Below, one piece after another: positions 53,834 to 63,516 of a stretch of DNA of 64,000 nt. A model generated the notes under the pieces. The model was not told where the DNA came from, ran no database searches, and was given only the letters and a program-made list of their open reading frames with translations. The stretch is from CAYNYM01 sp049366815 (GTDB taxonomy: Bacteria; Desulfobacterota; DSM-4660; Desulfatiglandales; HGW-15): assembly GCA_049366815.1 (NCBI GenBank), contig JBMNCO010000161.1, positions 21,631-85,630 of the forward strand, written 5' to 3'. The position numbers and the translations under genes were made by a program. Each line of letters opens with the position of its first letter. Position 1 is the stretch's first letter.

Positions 53834-55243
53834 TCATCTTCGAATAACCTCAAGCTTTGCCCACAGTGCCTGGACTTGCCGTCTTGTTTCATCAAGGGAT
53901 TTGTCATTATAAATAAGAAAATCGGCATAACCGATCTTTTCATCTATGGGCATTTGCGCTGCAAGTATCTTTTCGGCCTTTTCTTCAGTGATATTGTCAC
54001 GTTTCATAAGACGCTCTATCTGTACTTCCCTTGGAACGTAGACAAGGAGTGTCTTATGACAACGGTACTGGCTATTAAATTCTATCAAAAGGGGGCTCAC
54101 AACCAGGATGACAGCATCAGGGTCGCATGACGTTATCTCTTCGATCTTACCAATAAACAATTCTATTATTCTCGGATGCGTAATGCCTTCGAGTTTTTTC
54201 CTTTTCTGGATATCCCTGAAAACTATGTCTGATATTTTTTTTCTATCCAGATTTTTGTCCTTCTGAAGCACCTGTTTTCCAAAATATTCCACAATATCCT
54301 GCCAGGCAGGTTGACCCGGTTCAACGATCTCCCTTGAGAGCACGTCAAAATCAATGATATATGCTCCCATATCCACCAACATATTTGCCACAGTAGACTT
54401 ACCGCTTGCGATACCCCCGGTTACCCCAAGCAACAGCCGGTTATCCTTTCCGCGGATCTTTTCCACCTCTTCCAGTCCCTTAAATACAACAGGATAGGAC
54501 GCGGAAAGATCAAGCTCCGCCCCTGCATAACTTACCGGATAACGGATGCCTCGTTTATAAAGAGTCTCCAGTCCGTAAAGCGCCCTTTCCATCATGTCAC
54601 AGGGTATGGCGATCACGAGGTCTTCGTCCCTCGCATGTCCGTAACGGCGTTCACCATAGCAAGGGATCGTGACCGAGGGTTTACCCGTTAGATAGCACCT
54701 TGCAATGGCGTCTGAGCAGGACGACTCTCCTACACATGAAAAACTCATCGCTTCATAGGCTTCGAACTGCAGGGCGTTTATAAGCATCATAACCTGTGCG
54801 GGATTTGCATAGATCAGCACGATATCCGGTCTGAAGGGATTATAGACAAGTGGGGCGATGGCCACCGCCTCATATTTATCAAGAGGGAGACGCTGGATGG
54901 ATTCTTCAAACTTTTTTCCATCTTCCCTGCTCTTGGTCCAGAGCATGCTCCGCACCGTTCCGTCTTTATAGATCTCGGGCAGATCCGTAAAACCCAGGAT
55001 AGAAGCACATTCAATATTTGAAAAATCTTGTTTCTGAGCACCCACCGTCCAATCAAAATCCCTTACAAGCGTGATGAGCTGGCAAAGCGTGACCTTATGC
55101 TCCGCCCTTCTCATAAAGGGAATCTTCTCCAAATCGACCTTGTTATCAAGCATCTTAAATGCCACGGGAAATGACTTGAGCCTCAGCAGAGTCTCCATCC
55201 TCCTTACGATCTTTTCCCAATCCGGTTGTTTATCCCCTTGCAT
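53834..55243 (-). CDS. DUF169 - dephospho-CoA kinase (CoaE) fusion
   Basis: One 469-residue frame. Residues about 10-250 match DUF169, a family of unknown function in anaerobes and archaea (FMRRAEHKVTLCQLITLVR, SCVGESSCSDAIARCYLTGKPSVTIPCYGERRYG, with many Cys). Residues about 270-469 are dephospho-CoA kinase: Walker A GVTGGIASGKST (K282), FDVLSREIVEPGQPAWQDIV and the lid NITEEKAEKILAAQMP. CoaE adds the 3'-phosphate that completes CoA. The usual CoaE DAD motif reads DFD here. Overlaps the PHP gene upstream by 14 bases, so they are co-translated. Fusion could place a DUF169 metal or CoA-related activity at the end of CoA synthesis. Confidence 0.85.
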   Translation of the reverse strand: MQGDKQPDWEKIVRRMETLLRLKSFPVAFKMLDNKVDLEKIPFMRRAEHKVTLCQLITLVRDFDWTVGAQKQDFSNIECASILGFTDLPEIYKDGTVRSMLWTKSREDGKKFEESIQRLPLDKYEAVAIAPLVYNPFRPDIVLIYANPAQVMMLINALQFEAYEAMSFSCVGESSCSDAIARCYLTGKPSVTIPCYGERRYGHARDEDLVIAIPCDMMERALYGLETLYKRGIRYPVSYAGAELDLSASYPVVFKGLEEVEKIRGKDNRLLLGVTGGIASGKSTVANMLVDMGAYIIDFDVLSREIVEPGQPAWQDIVEYFGKQVLQKDKNLDRKKISDIVFRDIQKRKKLEGITHPRIIELFIGKIEEITSCDPDAVILVVSPLLIEFNSQYRCHKTLLVYVPREVQIERLMKRDNITEEKAEKILAAQMPIDEKIGYADFLIYNDKSLDETRRQVQALWAKLEVIRR

Positions 55244-56402
55244 GATATCCTTTTTTTTTCTCCTTTAGATAGGCGATGGCTGAGCAATCCGATTCATGCA
55301 ACGCCTCTATGAGATCTTTTTCGTCTGAAATCTTCCTTTGAAAAACGGTAGCGTAGTACCCGACTTCACCCGATCCATGGGCATCACTTCCTCCCGTTTC
55401 AGGGAATCCCAGACCTGCGGCGACATCAGAAGCAAAACGGTTTTCCTCATCCGTTACCTTTCCGTTCATGACCTCCAGTGCATCGACATACTGGAAGATC
55501 GTCCGCCCTTTCGCCTCTTCAAAAGTTAAACCCAATTTACTTACACCAAACATCAAAAATCCCCTGAACGGATGTGCAGCGATCATAAATCCACCGGCTT
55601 CATAAACTTCCGTCCGAAGATCCTTCAGGCCTATAATCCCCTGAATATCCTTATCCAGACCAAAAACAAGCACATCCCCTTGATCAGTGGTAATCTCATT
55701 CCCCCCCAACACGAGAAAGCCGTGCTTCTGTCTCAGGTCTTCGATCACTCTGCGGTCCCACAAATAATTATGATCGGTCAGGCATATACCGTCAAGCCCA
55801 AGCATCTTTGCTTCTCTTATCAAATCCTCAGCGCTCACGGAGCTGCATGGTGATGCCGGAAAGGAGTGCGTATGGAGATCAATGACGATCCCGCGGGGGC
55901 TGTCAGAATTTCTTTTTTCTGTAAGACTTTGCAGGCCCACCCGTTTTGTCGGACCGTCACAGTCATCAGCCATTCTTGGAGGTTTTTCAAGCGATCGTCC
56001 CAAAAGGGCTGTTTCTTGTTCCTTTTCAATACGGTAAAGACCTGCATCTCTCTTTTGAATCAGTTGTCTGGCCTCTTCTGCAGCGTGACAACATTCAAGC
56101 AAGAGATTTGCAAAATGTCTGCATGAGCTTCTCCCGACATCTTTGTGTATCTTTTGTGAAAAACCCTTCTCCGCAATGGATAATCCGATGGCCTTTCTGA
56201 GAGGTGGGATCGCCCTGGGACACTCTTTTGTGGTCCACCTGTTCCATTTTCCTTTTATATCCTTGATCTGAAGTCCATCGATGCTGATAAAGACATCCAT
56301 TTCCAGGCTATATATATCATCGTCTAATATGCCGTGAACCAGCAATGTATCGACATCCTGGACCTTTACACTGACAAGTTTGTTACGAGTAAAACCAGAC
56401 AT
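55230..56402 (-). CDS. DUF2889 - PHP domain fusion phosphoesterase
   Basis: A 390-residue protein. The first 120 residues resemble DUF2889 (IYSLEMDVFISIDGLQIKDIKGKWNRWTTKECP ... SCRHFANLLLEC). The second half is a PHP-family metal-dependent phosphoesterase: DLHTHSFPAS, LTDHN, HPF and GGSDAHGSGEVG are the metal ligands in order. Substrate unknown; PHP enzymes cleave phosphomonoesters or nucleic acids. It overlaps the CoaE fusion gene and is preceded 49 bases away by a DUF2889-like gene, forming a three-gene operon. Confidence 0.85.
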   Translation of the reverse strand: MSGFTRNKLVSVKVQDVDTLLVHGILDDDIYSLEMDVFISIDGLQIKDIKGKWNRWTTKECPRAIPPLRKAIGLSIAEKGFSQKIHKDVGRSSCRHFANLLLECCHAAEEARQLIQKRDAGLYRIEKEQETALLGRSLEKPPRMADDCDGPTKRVGLQSLTEKRNSDSPRGIVIDLHTHSFPASPCSSVSAEDLIREAKMLGLDGICLTDHNYLWDRRVIEDLRQKHGFLVLGGNEITTDQGDVLVFGLDKDIQGIIGLKDLRTEVYEAGGFMIAAHPFRGFLMFGVSKLGLTFEEAKGRTIFQYVDALEVMNGKVTDEENRFASDVAAGLGFPETGGSDAHGSGEVGYYATVFQRKISDEKDLIEALHESDCSAIAYLKEKKKGYHARG

Positions 56403-56451
56403 TTTTCATCCTATCGATGACAGAATCCAAAGGCGGTGTGCGTGATAAAAC

Positions 56452-56952
56452 TCAGGTTTTCACAATACCTTCGACAAACGGGCTGCCTGGTGCAAATGCA
56501 GCACACCGGTTAAACAGGTTGAGGTTACCCTTGACCATGTTATTGTAATAGATCCGCTCCTCATCTTCATCAAGAGGGACCTTCTCAAGATCATCCCTGG
56601 TAAAATAGAGAATGACCCCCTGACAGCATTCCTCAACCATGAAGGCCAAGGGCTTGAGTCTGTTCTCATGCCCGATAAGTCCCTTGATGATCTTCAGCAC
56701 GCCTGGACCGATACGCACCCCAATGACTTTTTCAAGGCGCAACATCTCTTGTGAACCCGGCCTCAAGCCTTCCCTTTCGGATTCCGCCTCGATTTTCGAT
56801 ATCTCGAGGTCCGGCAGTTTCACCAGGATTTGAACACTGCAATCGGTTAGGGTATCCTGGAGACGACAAGATGCCTTCAAGATATGTTCATCGATCTGCT
56901 CCACCTTCGTGCAACGATTTCTGGAAAAACACAACATACGATCCGGATTCAT
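56452..56952 (-). CDS. DUF2889-like protein
   Basis: Protein of 166 residues that aligns by pattern with the N-terminal domain of the PHP fusion downstream: a Cys/Arg start RNRCTKVEQIDEHILKASCRL, the strand pair SVQILVKLPDLEISKIEAE, a central RLEKVIGVRIGPGVLKIIKGLIG and AFMVEECC where DUF2889 has its CRHL block. The two are probably paralogues. First gene of the operon leading to the PHP and CoaE fusion genes. Function unknown; no signal peptide. Confidence 0.7.
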   Translation of the reverse strand: MNPDRMLCFSRNRCTKVEQIDEHILKASCRLQDTLTDCSVQILVKLPDLEISKIEAESEREGLRPGSQEMLRLEKVIGVRIGPGVLKIIKGLIGHENRLKPLAFMVEECCQGVILYFTRDDLEKVPLDEDEERIYYNNMVKGNLNLFNRCAAFAPGSPFVEGIVKT

Positions 56953-57426
56953 GTAAGAATTTCACCCTTTCCAATAACTGTGTGGAAATCATGATTTCCT
57001 TTCGAATTTTTCACAGGGCTTGGGTGTTACCATATCTCCTTCGTATATTTTGAAGGACCTTGCCCCAAGCCGGTGTATGAAAACAGACTCTGACCGATTT
57101 ATCAAGGCAACAACCGATAAATCGATGATTCAGATCTCATAAACAATCTAAAAGCGGCACCCGATGCGTTTTTTTTGGCAGAGAGAGGAGAGGGATAAAG
57201 GGGTAAGGCCAGGTCACCGGAAGACCAGATGAGGATGACAAACCAGAAAACGCCAACCACTTGCTCCCGCTGAAAACCATCTCCGGCAGGTCGGGATCAC
57301 GGCCCAAATGACCGGGCTTTTTCAAACAACCCAGTTCGCACAAAATCTCTAAGAGCCGGTTTGCCGCAACATCATTTAAAGGGGGATCGGACAGTCGCGT
57401 TCTCGGCGTATGGGATACATTAGGGA
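56953..57426. other. intergenic region with a repeat-like fragment
   Basis: No gene recognised. Around 57300-57350 a stretch (GGCCCAAATGACCGGGCT, then TTTTTCAAACA) resembles the right flank of the palindromic repeat (GGCCCAAATTGCCGGGCT, then CTTTCAAACA) and may be a decayed fourth copy or just a shared small hairpin. The 68-codon frame at 57137-57343 has no ribosome site. Confidence 0.4.
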
Positions 57427-57933
57427 TTATTCATGGGGATTCTGCGTGTCAGGAGGGGTTATCCCGTCCTCCTCATCCGGCTTCTCTTCGCGCAAATTTT
57501 TGAACACGAGGCCGTAAAAGCTGTCCTCATCAGACATATACTTCCAACCCAATTGGATATAGCAATGACGGCAGAGCTGAATCTGCCACGAATAACCCCG
57601 GAACCAGGAATATCCGCTCGAGATCCTGTCAATGCCCACGCATCCCGGGGCATTGCGATAGCAACCCAGACGGACAACGCCGCCATAATAGGGAAAGTCA
57701 TGATTGTGTCGGCCGCGAACCTCAATCTTTTCAGCCACCTTCGTTACAAAATGACCACAGGAGGCGCAGACTAGTCTCCATTTCCTCATCCTGTCATCCT
57801 CTTCACGTGCAAAGATGGATGCCCCCTTCTCCAGGTAGGTCAGGTGATCAACGCCCTCAGTTGTGGGGTAATGCCCTGAAGGTCTTTCAGTAATAATTGA
57901 GAATGACTCGTCTTTTTCAAATTCTTTTGTCAT
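57427..57933 (-). CDS. bacterial cereblon-like CULT-domain protein
   Basis: A 168-residue protein whose centre matches the CULT domain, the thalidomide- and degron-binding domain of cereblon. Zinc cysteines are in CASC (C56, C59) and CRHC (C121, C124). The tryptophan cage is complete: W110 in SWFRGY, W116 in SWQI and W130 in LGWKY, with FYGL after. Single-domain bacterial CULT proteins are known (for example MsCI4 of Magnetospirillum gryphiswaldense) and bind cyclic imides and uracil-like ligands, but their natural role is open. The start at 57933 (ATG) was chosen by size; the ribosome site is weak and the frame is open 12 codons more. No E3-type partner exists. Confidence 0.88.
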   Translation of the reverse strand: MTKEFEKDESFSIITERPSGHYPTTEGVDHLTYLEKGASIFAREEDDRMRKWRLVCASCGHFVTKVAEKIEVRGRHNHDFPYYGGVVRLGCYRNAPGCVGIDRISSGYSWFRGYSWQIQLCRHCYIQLGWKYMSDEDSFYGLVFKNLREEKPDEEDGITPPDTQNPHE

Positions 57934-58058
57934 GCTCGGGACTCTATATAAAAAAGCGGGACTTTTCAAGCCCTGTTTCGGTCTTGATTTAGAGAACGAA
58001 ACTATCTAAGAGGTTATAAGCACAATATATTACTGCAGATTCTTTGGTATCTGACCTT

Positions 58059-58831
58059 TTACGAGGCTGTCACATTTAAGACATGAAAAAAGCGTCCTAT
58101 AGGGTCAAAGCGGCACAGGGAAAACTCCAGGCAGGTGGCACGGCTATGTTTAACGGCGTTGTTCAGGGCCTCCTGAAGTATTCTGAACAGGGCTATTTTG
58201 AGCCCTTCGGGGATGTCCTTCTCCTCCAGATCGATATTGGTTTCTATCCGGATGTGGGAATAGACCTACCCCGCCTTGCGGCAGGCCCCTTGAACAGCGG
58301 TGATTTTGATGGCTGTAAGATTCGAACCAATACTGTCATGGAGTTCCCTGGCGATCGCTTTTCGCCCATTTTCCCGGGCGTCTATGAGTCTACGGGAGAG
58401 ATCTTTCAGATGGATTTCGGATGCCTTCAGGGCCTGAAGGTTCCTCGTCCTTTCTATGGCATACCGCACGGCCCTTTCCAGAAGAACGGTCGTCAAGGTG
58501 CTCTTGTCCAGATAATCCGCCGCACCTTGCTGCATGGCCATCATATCGACTTCATGGTCTCCCTGTCCGGTCAGCATGATGACAGGGCCCTCATATCCTG
58601 CTTCCTGCAGCTCACAACGGACTTCAATGCCGCTTTGTCTCCCCAGGCGATAGTCCAGAAGACAGACATCGGATCAAAGATCGGAAAGGCGCTTCAGCGC
58701 GTCTTCAAAACAGGTCGCCCACTGAAGCTGATATTTTCCCCCGAAATATCCCGGAGCATATCCCAGACGAGTATGTAATCTTCTTCGTCGTCCTCAACCA
58801 GGAGGACGCGAATGACTGCATTTTCGTCCAT
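58059..58831 (-). pseudogene. decayed response regulator - histidine kinase hybrid
   Basis: Read on the minus strand from 58831, the start MDENAVIRVLLVEDDEED is a receiver domain. The frame is then lost after FSGRP and resumes one frame over at QLQWATCFEDALKRL; a TGA follows, then CLLDYRLGRQSGIEV (phosphoacceptor Asp), VIMLTGQGDHEVDMMAMQQGAADYLDK, the HisKA_3 helix RKAIARELHDSIGSN, a TAG and finally ETNIDLEEKDIPEGL and RILQEALNNAVKHS of the ATPase. Only about 15 residues lie between HisKA_3 and the ATPase start and no D-box or G-box follows, so parts are deleted. At least one frameshift and two stops: not functional. Confidence 0.8.
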
Positions 58832-58883
58832 CCAAGCATGTCCTTTTAAAAAAATTAAAGCAAAGCGCCTACGTCGGAACCCA

Positions 58884-60980
58884 TCACTCTGCAGGAACAG
58901 TTTTGGCGGAAAATGTCACAACAAAAGTGGACCCTTTGCCCTCCTCGCTCTCGGCCTTGAGCGTTCCTCCGTGGCGTTCAACGATTTTGCGGCATATGGC
59001 CAGACCCATGCCCACGCCGTCGTATCTGCTCCGTCCGTGGAGCCGCTGAAAAGGCTTGAAAATATTGGCAAGATGTCTGGGGTTGAATCCGATACCATTG
59101 TCCGTGACACGGATTTCGTACCTGCCTTTCTGCTGGTTCCTATGTTTCCTGTTACTCCCGGTCGCTCTTATAGCGCGCGCCGTGACAAGCACTCTCGGGG
59201 GTACACCCGGCCGGTGGAACTTGAGGGCATTGCCCACCAGATTCTGCATCAACTGGACCATCTGGTTAAAGTCCGCCTCCACTGTGGGGAGCCGGTCCGA
59301 TTCGACTGTACCGCCCGTCGCCTGAATCCGGAACTCCAAGTTGAACATCGCCTCCGTGAGGGCCAGGTTCATGTCGACGGGTTCGAAGGGTGTTGGGCGG
59401 GTGGAGATGCGGGAATATTCGAGGAGGGCCCGGATGAGGTTGCGCATGCGGGTGGAGGCATTGATCATGCGTTGCAGGTAGTCCCGACCCTGCTCATCCA
59501 GGACGTCCGTGTACCGGTCACGAATCCTGTCCCCGAACATCTGAATCTTGCGGAGAGGCTCCTGGAGGTCATGGGAGGCCACGTAGGCAAATTCCTCCAG
59601 TTCCTTGTTGCTTTTTTCCAGGGCCTGCAGATATAATTTCTTTTTTAGCTCCTGCTGTTTCCTTTCAGTGATATCCCTGACAAAGGCCCACATTTCCCTT
59701 GCGCCCCCCTCCTCGTCCACGGACAGATACACCCTGAGCTCCACAGGTATCAGGGAGCCGTCTTTTCGGCGATATTCCTTTTCGTAGAGAGTCGTGTGCC
59801 CCTCTTTCAGGAGGGTATTCATCATGCCGGCCTCCAGGTCCTTATAGGTCTCGGGCGTGATGTCCTGTACTGTGATCCTGCGGAGCTCCTCCTCAGAATA
59901 TCCAACGATCTCTTCAAAGGCCGGGTTGACCTCGAGAAAACGATTATCCATACCAACCCTGGCAAAACCGTCCAGGCTGTTTTTCAAGGTTTCCCCGTAT
60001 CTCTTACGGGCCTGTCGAAGGGCCTTTTCGCTCCGTTTGTTTTCGGTTACATCCACCAGGCCGAGGACAAGGCCTGTGACCGTGCCGCCATCGTTTTTTA
60101 CAGGATGAAGGCTCCAGTCCCAATAGGTCAGTCCGCGTTCGGGTCGGTCTGGATACGCAAAGGGTTTTCCGGAGACAAAATAGGGTTCCCCGGTTTCGAC
60201 GACCCGTCGAAAGATGGCCTGGTTTTCTTTGTGGGGGTAAAGCTCGAAGTGGTTTTTACCCTTGAAAAACGCCGGTGTTTGACCGACCGCATCGGCATAA
60301 GCCTTATTGACCGTAACAAAATTGCAATCCCTGTCCATGTAGGCCAGCATGAAGTGCGTAGTGGCGAAAATGCTCTCCAGAAGGATCAGACTCTCCTCAA
60401 GCATTCTGGCGGTGCCCTTGTGGCTGGAGATCTCTTCGTTCAGGCGCCGGCAGGTTTTGAGCAGTTCAGACGCCCGCTCCGCAACCCTCGCCTCCAGGAA
60501 CCGGTGGGATTGTTCAAGGGAAGCCCGAGCTGCTTCCAACTCCTCTGTCTGACGTCGGAGCCTTTCCTGGTCCTGTTTTTGTTCGGTGATGTCGCGGACG
60601 ATGCCCAGGATCGTTTCTATCCGCCCTTTTCGGTCTTTCTCAGGGACGAGGCGTCCCTGAAAGTGACGCTCTCCCTGTTGTCCGGTGTAGGCGAATTCAA
60701 TCTCTTGGAGTTGTCCAGTCTCAAAGACCTGGTGCAGGGCGTTATCCCAGAAATCGCAAAGATCTTCCGGCATGCCCAGTTCGCGGTTTGTTCTGCCCAG
60801 GTAGTCTGCGAGGGTCAGTCCTGTGACCTCCAGGATCCTCTGATTGACGAAGAGGTGGCGGAGCCGCCGGTCCATTCGGACGATCAAGTCCGGTGCATTG
60901 TCGGCGAGGGACCTGAACTCCTCCGGGACCCACACTTTATCGCCGGACTGATCATTCTTTTTCACATCTGTTTTAGGCAT
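58884..60980 (-). CDS. multi-PAS sensor histidine kinase
   Basis: Cytoplasmic sensor kinase, 698 residues, without membrane helices. Three PAS/PAC domains (about 20-135, 195-310 and 325-440) linked by coiled coils, then HisKA with H470 in VASHDLQEPLRKI and a HATPase domain (NLVGNALKFH, VTDNGIGF, GVGMGLAICRKIVERHGG). It should autophosphorylate in response to a soluble or redox signal. The gene directly downstream on the same strand, which may have been its partner, is a decayed receiver/kinase hybrid. The start ATG has no strong ribosome site. Confidence 0.93.
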   Translation of the reverse strand: MPKTDVKKNDQSGDKVWVPEEFRSLADNAPDLIVRMDRRLRHLFVNQRILEVTGLTLADYLGRTNRELGMPEDLCDFWDNALHQVFETGQLQEIEFAYTGQQGERHFQGRLVPEKDRKGRIETILGIVRDITEQKQDQERLRRQTEELEAARASLEQSHRFLEARVAERASELLKTCRRLNEEISSHKGTARMLEESLILLESIFATTHFMLAYMDRDCNFVTVNKAYADAVGQTPAFFKGKNHFELYPHKENQAIFRRVVETGEPYFVSGKPFAYPDRPERGLTYWDWSLHPVKNDGGTVTGLVLGLVDVTENKRSEKALRQARKRYGETLKNSLDGFARVGMDNRFLEVNPAFEEIVGYSEEELRRITVQDITPETYKDLEAGMMNTLLKEGHTTLYEKEYRRKDGSLIPVELRVYLSVDEEGGAREMWAFVRDITERKQQELKKKLYLQALEKSNKELEEFAYVASHDLQEPLRKIQMFGDRIRDRYTDVLDEQGRDYLQRMINASTRMRNLIRALLEYSRISTRPTPFEPVDMNLALTEAMFNLEFRIQATGGTVESDRLPTVEADFNQMVQLMQNLVGNALKFHRPGVPPRVLVTARAIRATGSNRKHRNQQKGRYEIRVTDNGIGFNPRHLANIFKPFQRLHGRSRYDGVGMGLAICRKIVERHGGTLKAESEEGKGSTFVVTFSAKTVPAE

Positions 60981-61217
60981 AAATAACGAGGTTTCGCCGT
61001 GATTGAGTTCGGGTCGGCGATGATGCTCCAGGTGTTTTTCTTTGTGTAACGTAATGGAGGCTCCGGGAGGGGCAAGCTCCCGGAGACGCTGTTTTACTGA
61101 ATCAAATCATTATCCGATTTTTCGGCACAAATCAAGTATGGACAGCCGGGCATACTGAGGGCCGGCAGGATCAGGTCAGGCCCGGAGTTCTCCCGCTGGT
61201 CACTTCAGAAAGGGAGC

Positions 61218-63007
61218 ATGATTTCCACACAGTTACTGGAAAGGGCTAAATTCATACGACTCAAGGAGACAGAACAGGAGATTGAGACCTCCCGTCGGCA
61301 ACTGAGAGAAATGGCGAGACAGACACAGCAGATCAAAAAGGGTGATGAAAAATACAAAAGTATTTACGAAAATGCCATTGTGGGCATTTTCAGGACGGAT
61401 AAAGAGGGGCGCTTTATAGAGGCAAATACCACACTGGCGCGGATGCATGGTTTCGGGAGTGTGGAGGAACTTCTCCGAAATGCCGCCGACTTGGGGGATA
61501 TCTATGCCAAACCAAAGAACACCAAGACGATCAGCAAGACGCTCCGTGAAAAGGGTATGGCCCGGGGTCTTGATGGCGAGATCTTCAGCAGGGACGGCCA
61601 TACCAGATGGGTCAGGATGAACGTGCGGGCCGAAAGGGACGGGAAGGGTGACATACTCTACTATGAAGGGACGGTTGAGGACATCACCGAGAAGAAATGG
61701 GCCGAGGACAAGTATCAGCGGATTTTTATGAACGCGACCGAGGGCATCTTCCAGATTACTCCGGAGGGTCGCACGATAGCGGCGAACCCGGCACTCGTGC
61801 GCATTCACGGGTTCAACTCTCTGGAAGAATTCATGGAGAATGCGACCGATATCAGCACGCAACTGCATGTCGACGTGGATACGTGGTACGAATACCTTGA
61901 AGCGATGAGAACGCATGGGTTTGTTCGGGATCAACTCTGGAAGATGTACAGAAAAGACGGGAGCATCGCCTGGCTTTCATGTAACGCCAGGGTTGTTCAC
62001 GATGAGAACGGGCGGGTACTCTACCATGAAGGCACCATTCAGGATATAACAGACAAGAAGATCATGCTGGACCAGATTCTCATGCAGCGTGATCTGGCAC
62101 TGCGACTTGCGCAAACAGGATCCGTAGGGGAAGGAATGGCCCTGATTCTGGAAACGGCCGTGAAGGCCTCGGGCATGGAGAGCGGCGGTATCTGGTTGAA
62201 GAGAGAAGGAGAAAAGCTCGAGCTCATTTCATCGATCGGCATGACCGCAAAATTTGAAAAGATGGCCGGGATCCTGGCGGTCGGTTCCCGGCCGTGGAAA
62301 CGCATGATGAGCGAGAAGGTGCTGTTCATCGTCCCCACAGACGAATCCATGCCCAACATCCACAAGGAAGGGTACAAGCATGCAGCCGTGATTCCCATAC
62401 TCCATGAAGGCGAGGTCATCGCCTGTTTCAACCTCTTTTCACGCGTAAAGGAAACGCGGAGCCGGCGGTCATCGGCCTCGATTTTCTCGCAGGGCAACTG
62501 GGCAGCATCATCGTGAGGATTGAGGTTCAGCAGCAACTTGAACAGGAGATCAAAACGCGCAGGGAGGCTGAAAGGGCGTTGCATCTGGAGCGACAGGGCC
62601 TCGAGGAGGCGAATATTGCGCTGAAGGTGTTGCTCGGACAGAGGGAAAAGGATAAGGAGGAGCTGGAACAAAGGCTTGTTTCAAATGTCAACGAACTTGT
62701 GCTGCCCTATGTGGAGAAACTGAAAAAGAGCCGATTGCAGGGCCTGCAGCGTGCAAACCTCAGCCTCATCGAGAATAATCTCAAGGAGATCCTCTCTCCT
62801 TTCCGGCAGAGCATCCGCAACTTCAATCTTACCCCGCGTCAGATGGAAATCGCCGCCCTGATCAGGCAGGGTCGAACCACAAAGTAAATAGCCGAGCTGA
62901 TAAACGCAAGCAAGGATGCCGTCCACAAGCAGAGGTTTCTCATTAGAAAGAAACTCGGGCTGAATAAGGAGAAAAGCAACCTCCGCTCTTTTCTCCTGGC
63001 TTTGTAG
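61218..63007 (+). pseudogene. decayed PAS-PAS-GAF-LuxR (GerE) regulator
   Basis: Remains of a transcription regulator. From 61218 two PAS domains and a GAF domain read well (YENAIVGIFRTDKEGRFIEANTTL-type region, then EGMALILETAVKASGMESGGIWLK). Near 62450 the frame shifts: the correct continuation, AVIGLDFLAGQLGSI, is in another phase and runs through a coiled coil into the helix-turn-helix LTPRQMEIAALIRQGRTTK. There a TAA at 62885 stops it where the family has Glu (GAA to TAA fits). The rest, IAELINASKDAV and KKLGL, is open to 63007. Two lesions in an otherwise recognisable gene point to recent loss. Confidence 0.85.
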
Positions 63008-63516
63008 ATCGTTTCGACCTTTCAAAAAATTTTTTCCCTATGGACATCTTTCCCGCCACCTGAATATGACCTCAATGTTCCTATTCGTGTGTATTACGCC
63101 ATTCGGCTTTAACCCTTAATCCAACCCCGAACGGTGTCACCGACCTCGACCCTTCCCTCCGAGCAGGATTTCCCCAAAAAACCAGTGTAAAATGCCGAAT
63201 GGAGCAGGCCCATCAGATGCGGACGGGTGTTATCGAAGCTGCGGTGTGTTGCTCCGATCCGTTTTCGCGTCCTCTTCATAGTGGGAACTTTTTAGTCATA
63301 TTTAGGGATGTTTAATTCCTATTTTCAATAGTCATATTCGCGTCTATGTTCTTGACCATGGTAACGCTTTTTGCATCGGGACGGCGTGGGGTGGTGGAAA
63401 TGCCGCCGGTTGTCCTTCACCCGCCCATCCCGGAGGTAGGACATTGGGAGTAGGGGCGCGTTGTAAAATGGAGCCGCGACGCTAAATCGAGCACGGATTT
63501 CAATTGGGGGGAAAAG
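63008..63516. other. intergenic region, no gene seen
   Basis: Between the decayed regulator and the UPF0261 gene. No frame with a ribosome site; a minus-strand frame at 63325-63861 runs across the next gene and is a shadow. Confidence 0.5.

Noticed and set aside
58083..58778. 231-codon plus-strand frame
   Set aside because: It is antisense to the decayed receiver-kinase hybrid, whose motifs are recognisable on the minus strand; no ribosome site.
59796..60986. 396-codon plus-strand frame
   Set aside because: Shadow of the sensor kinase; composition and lack of motifs show it is not a gene.
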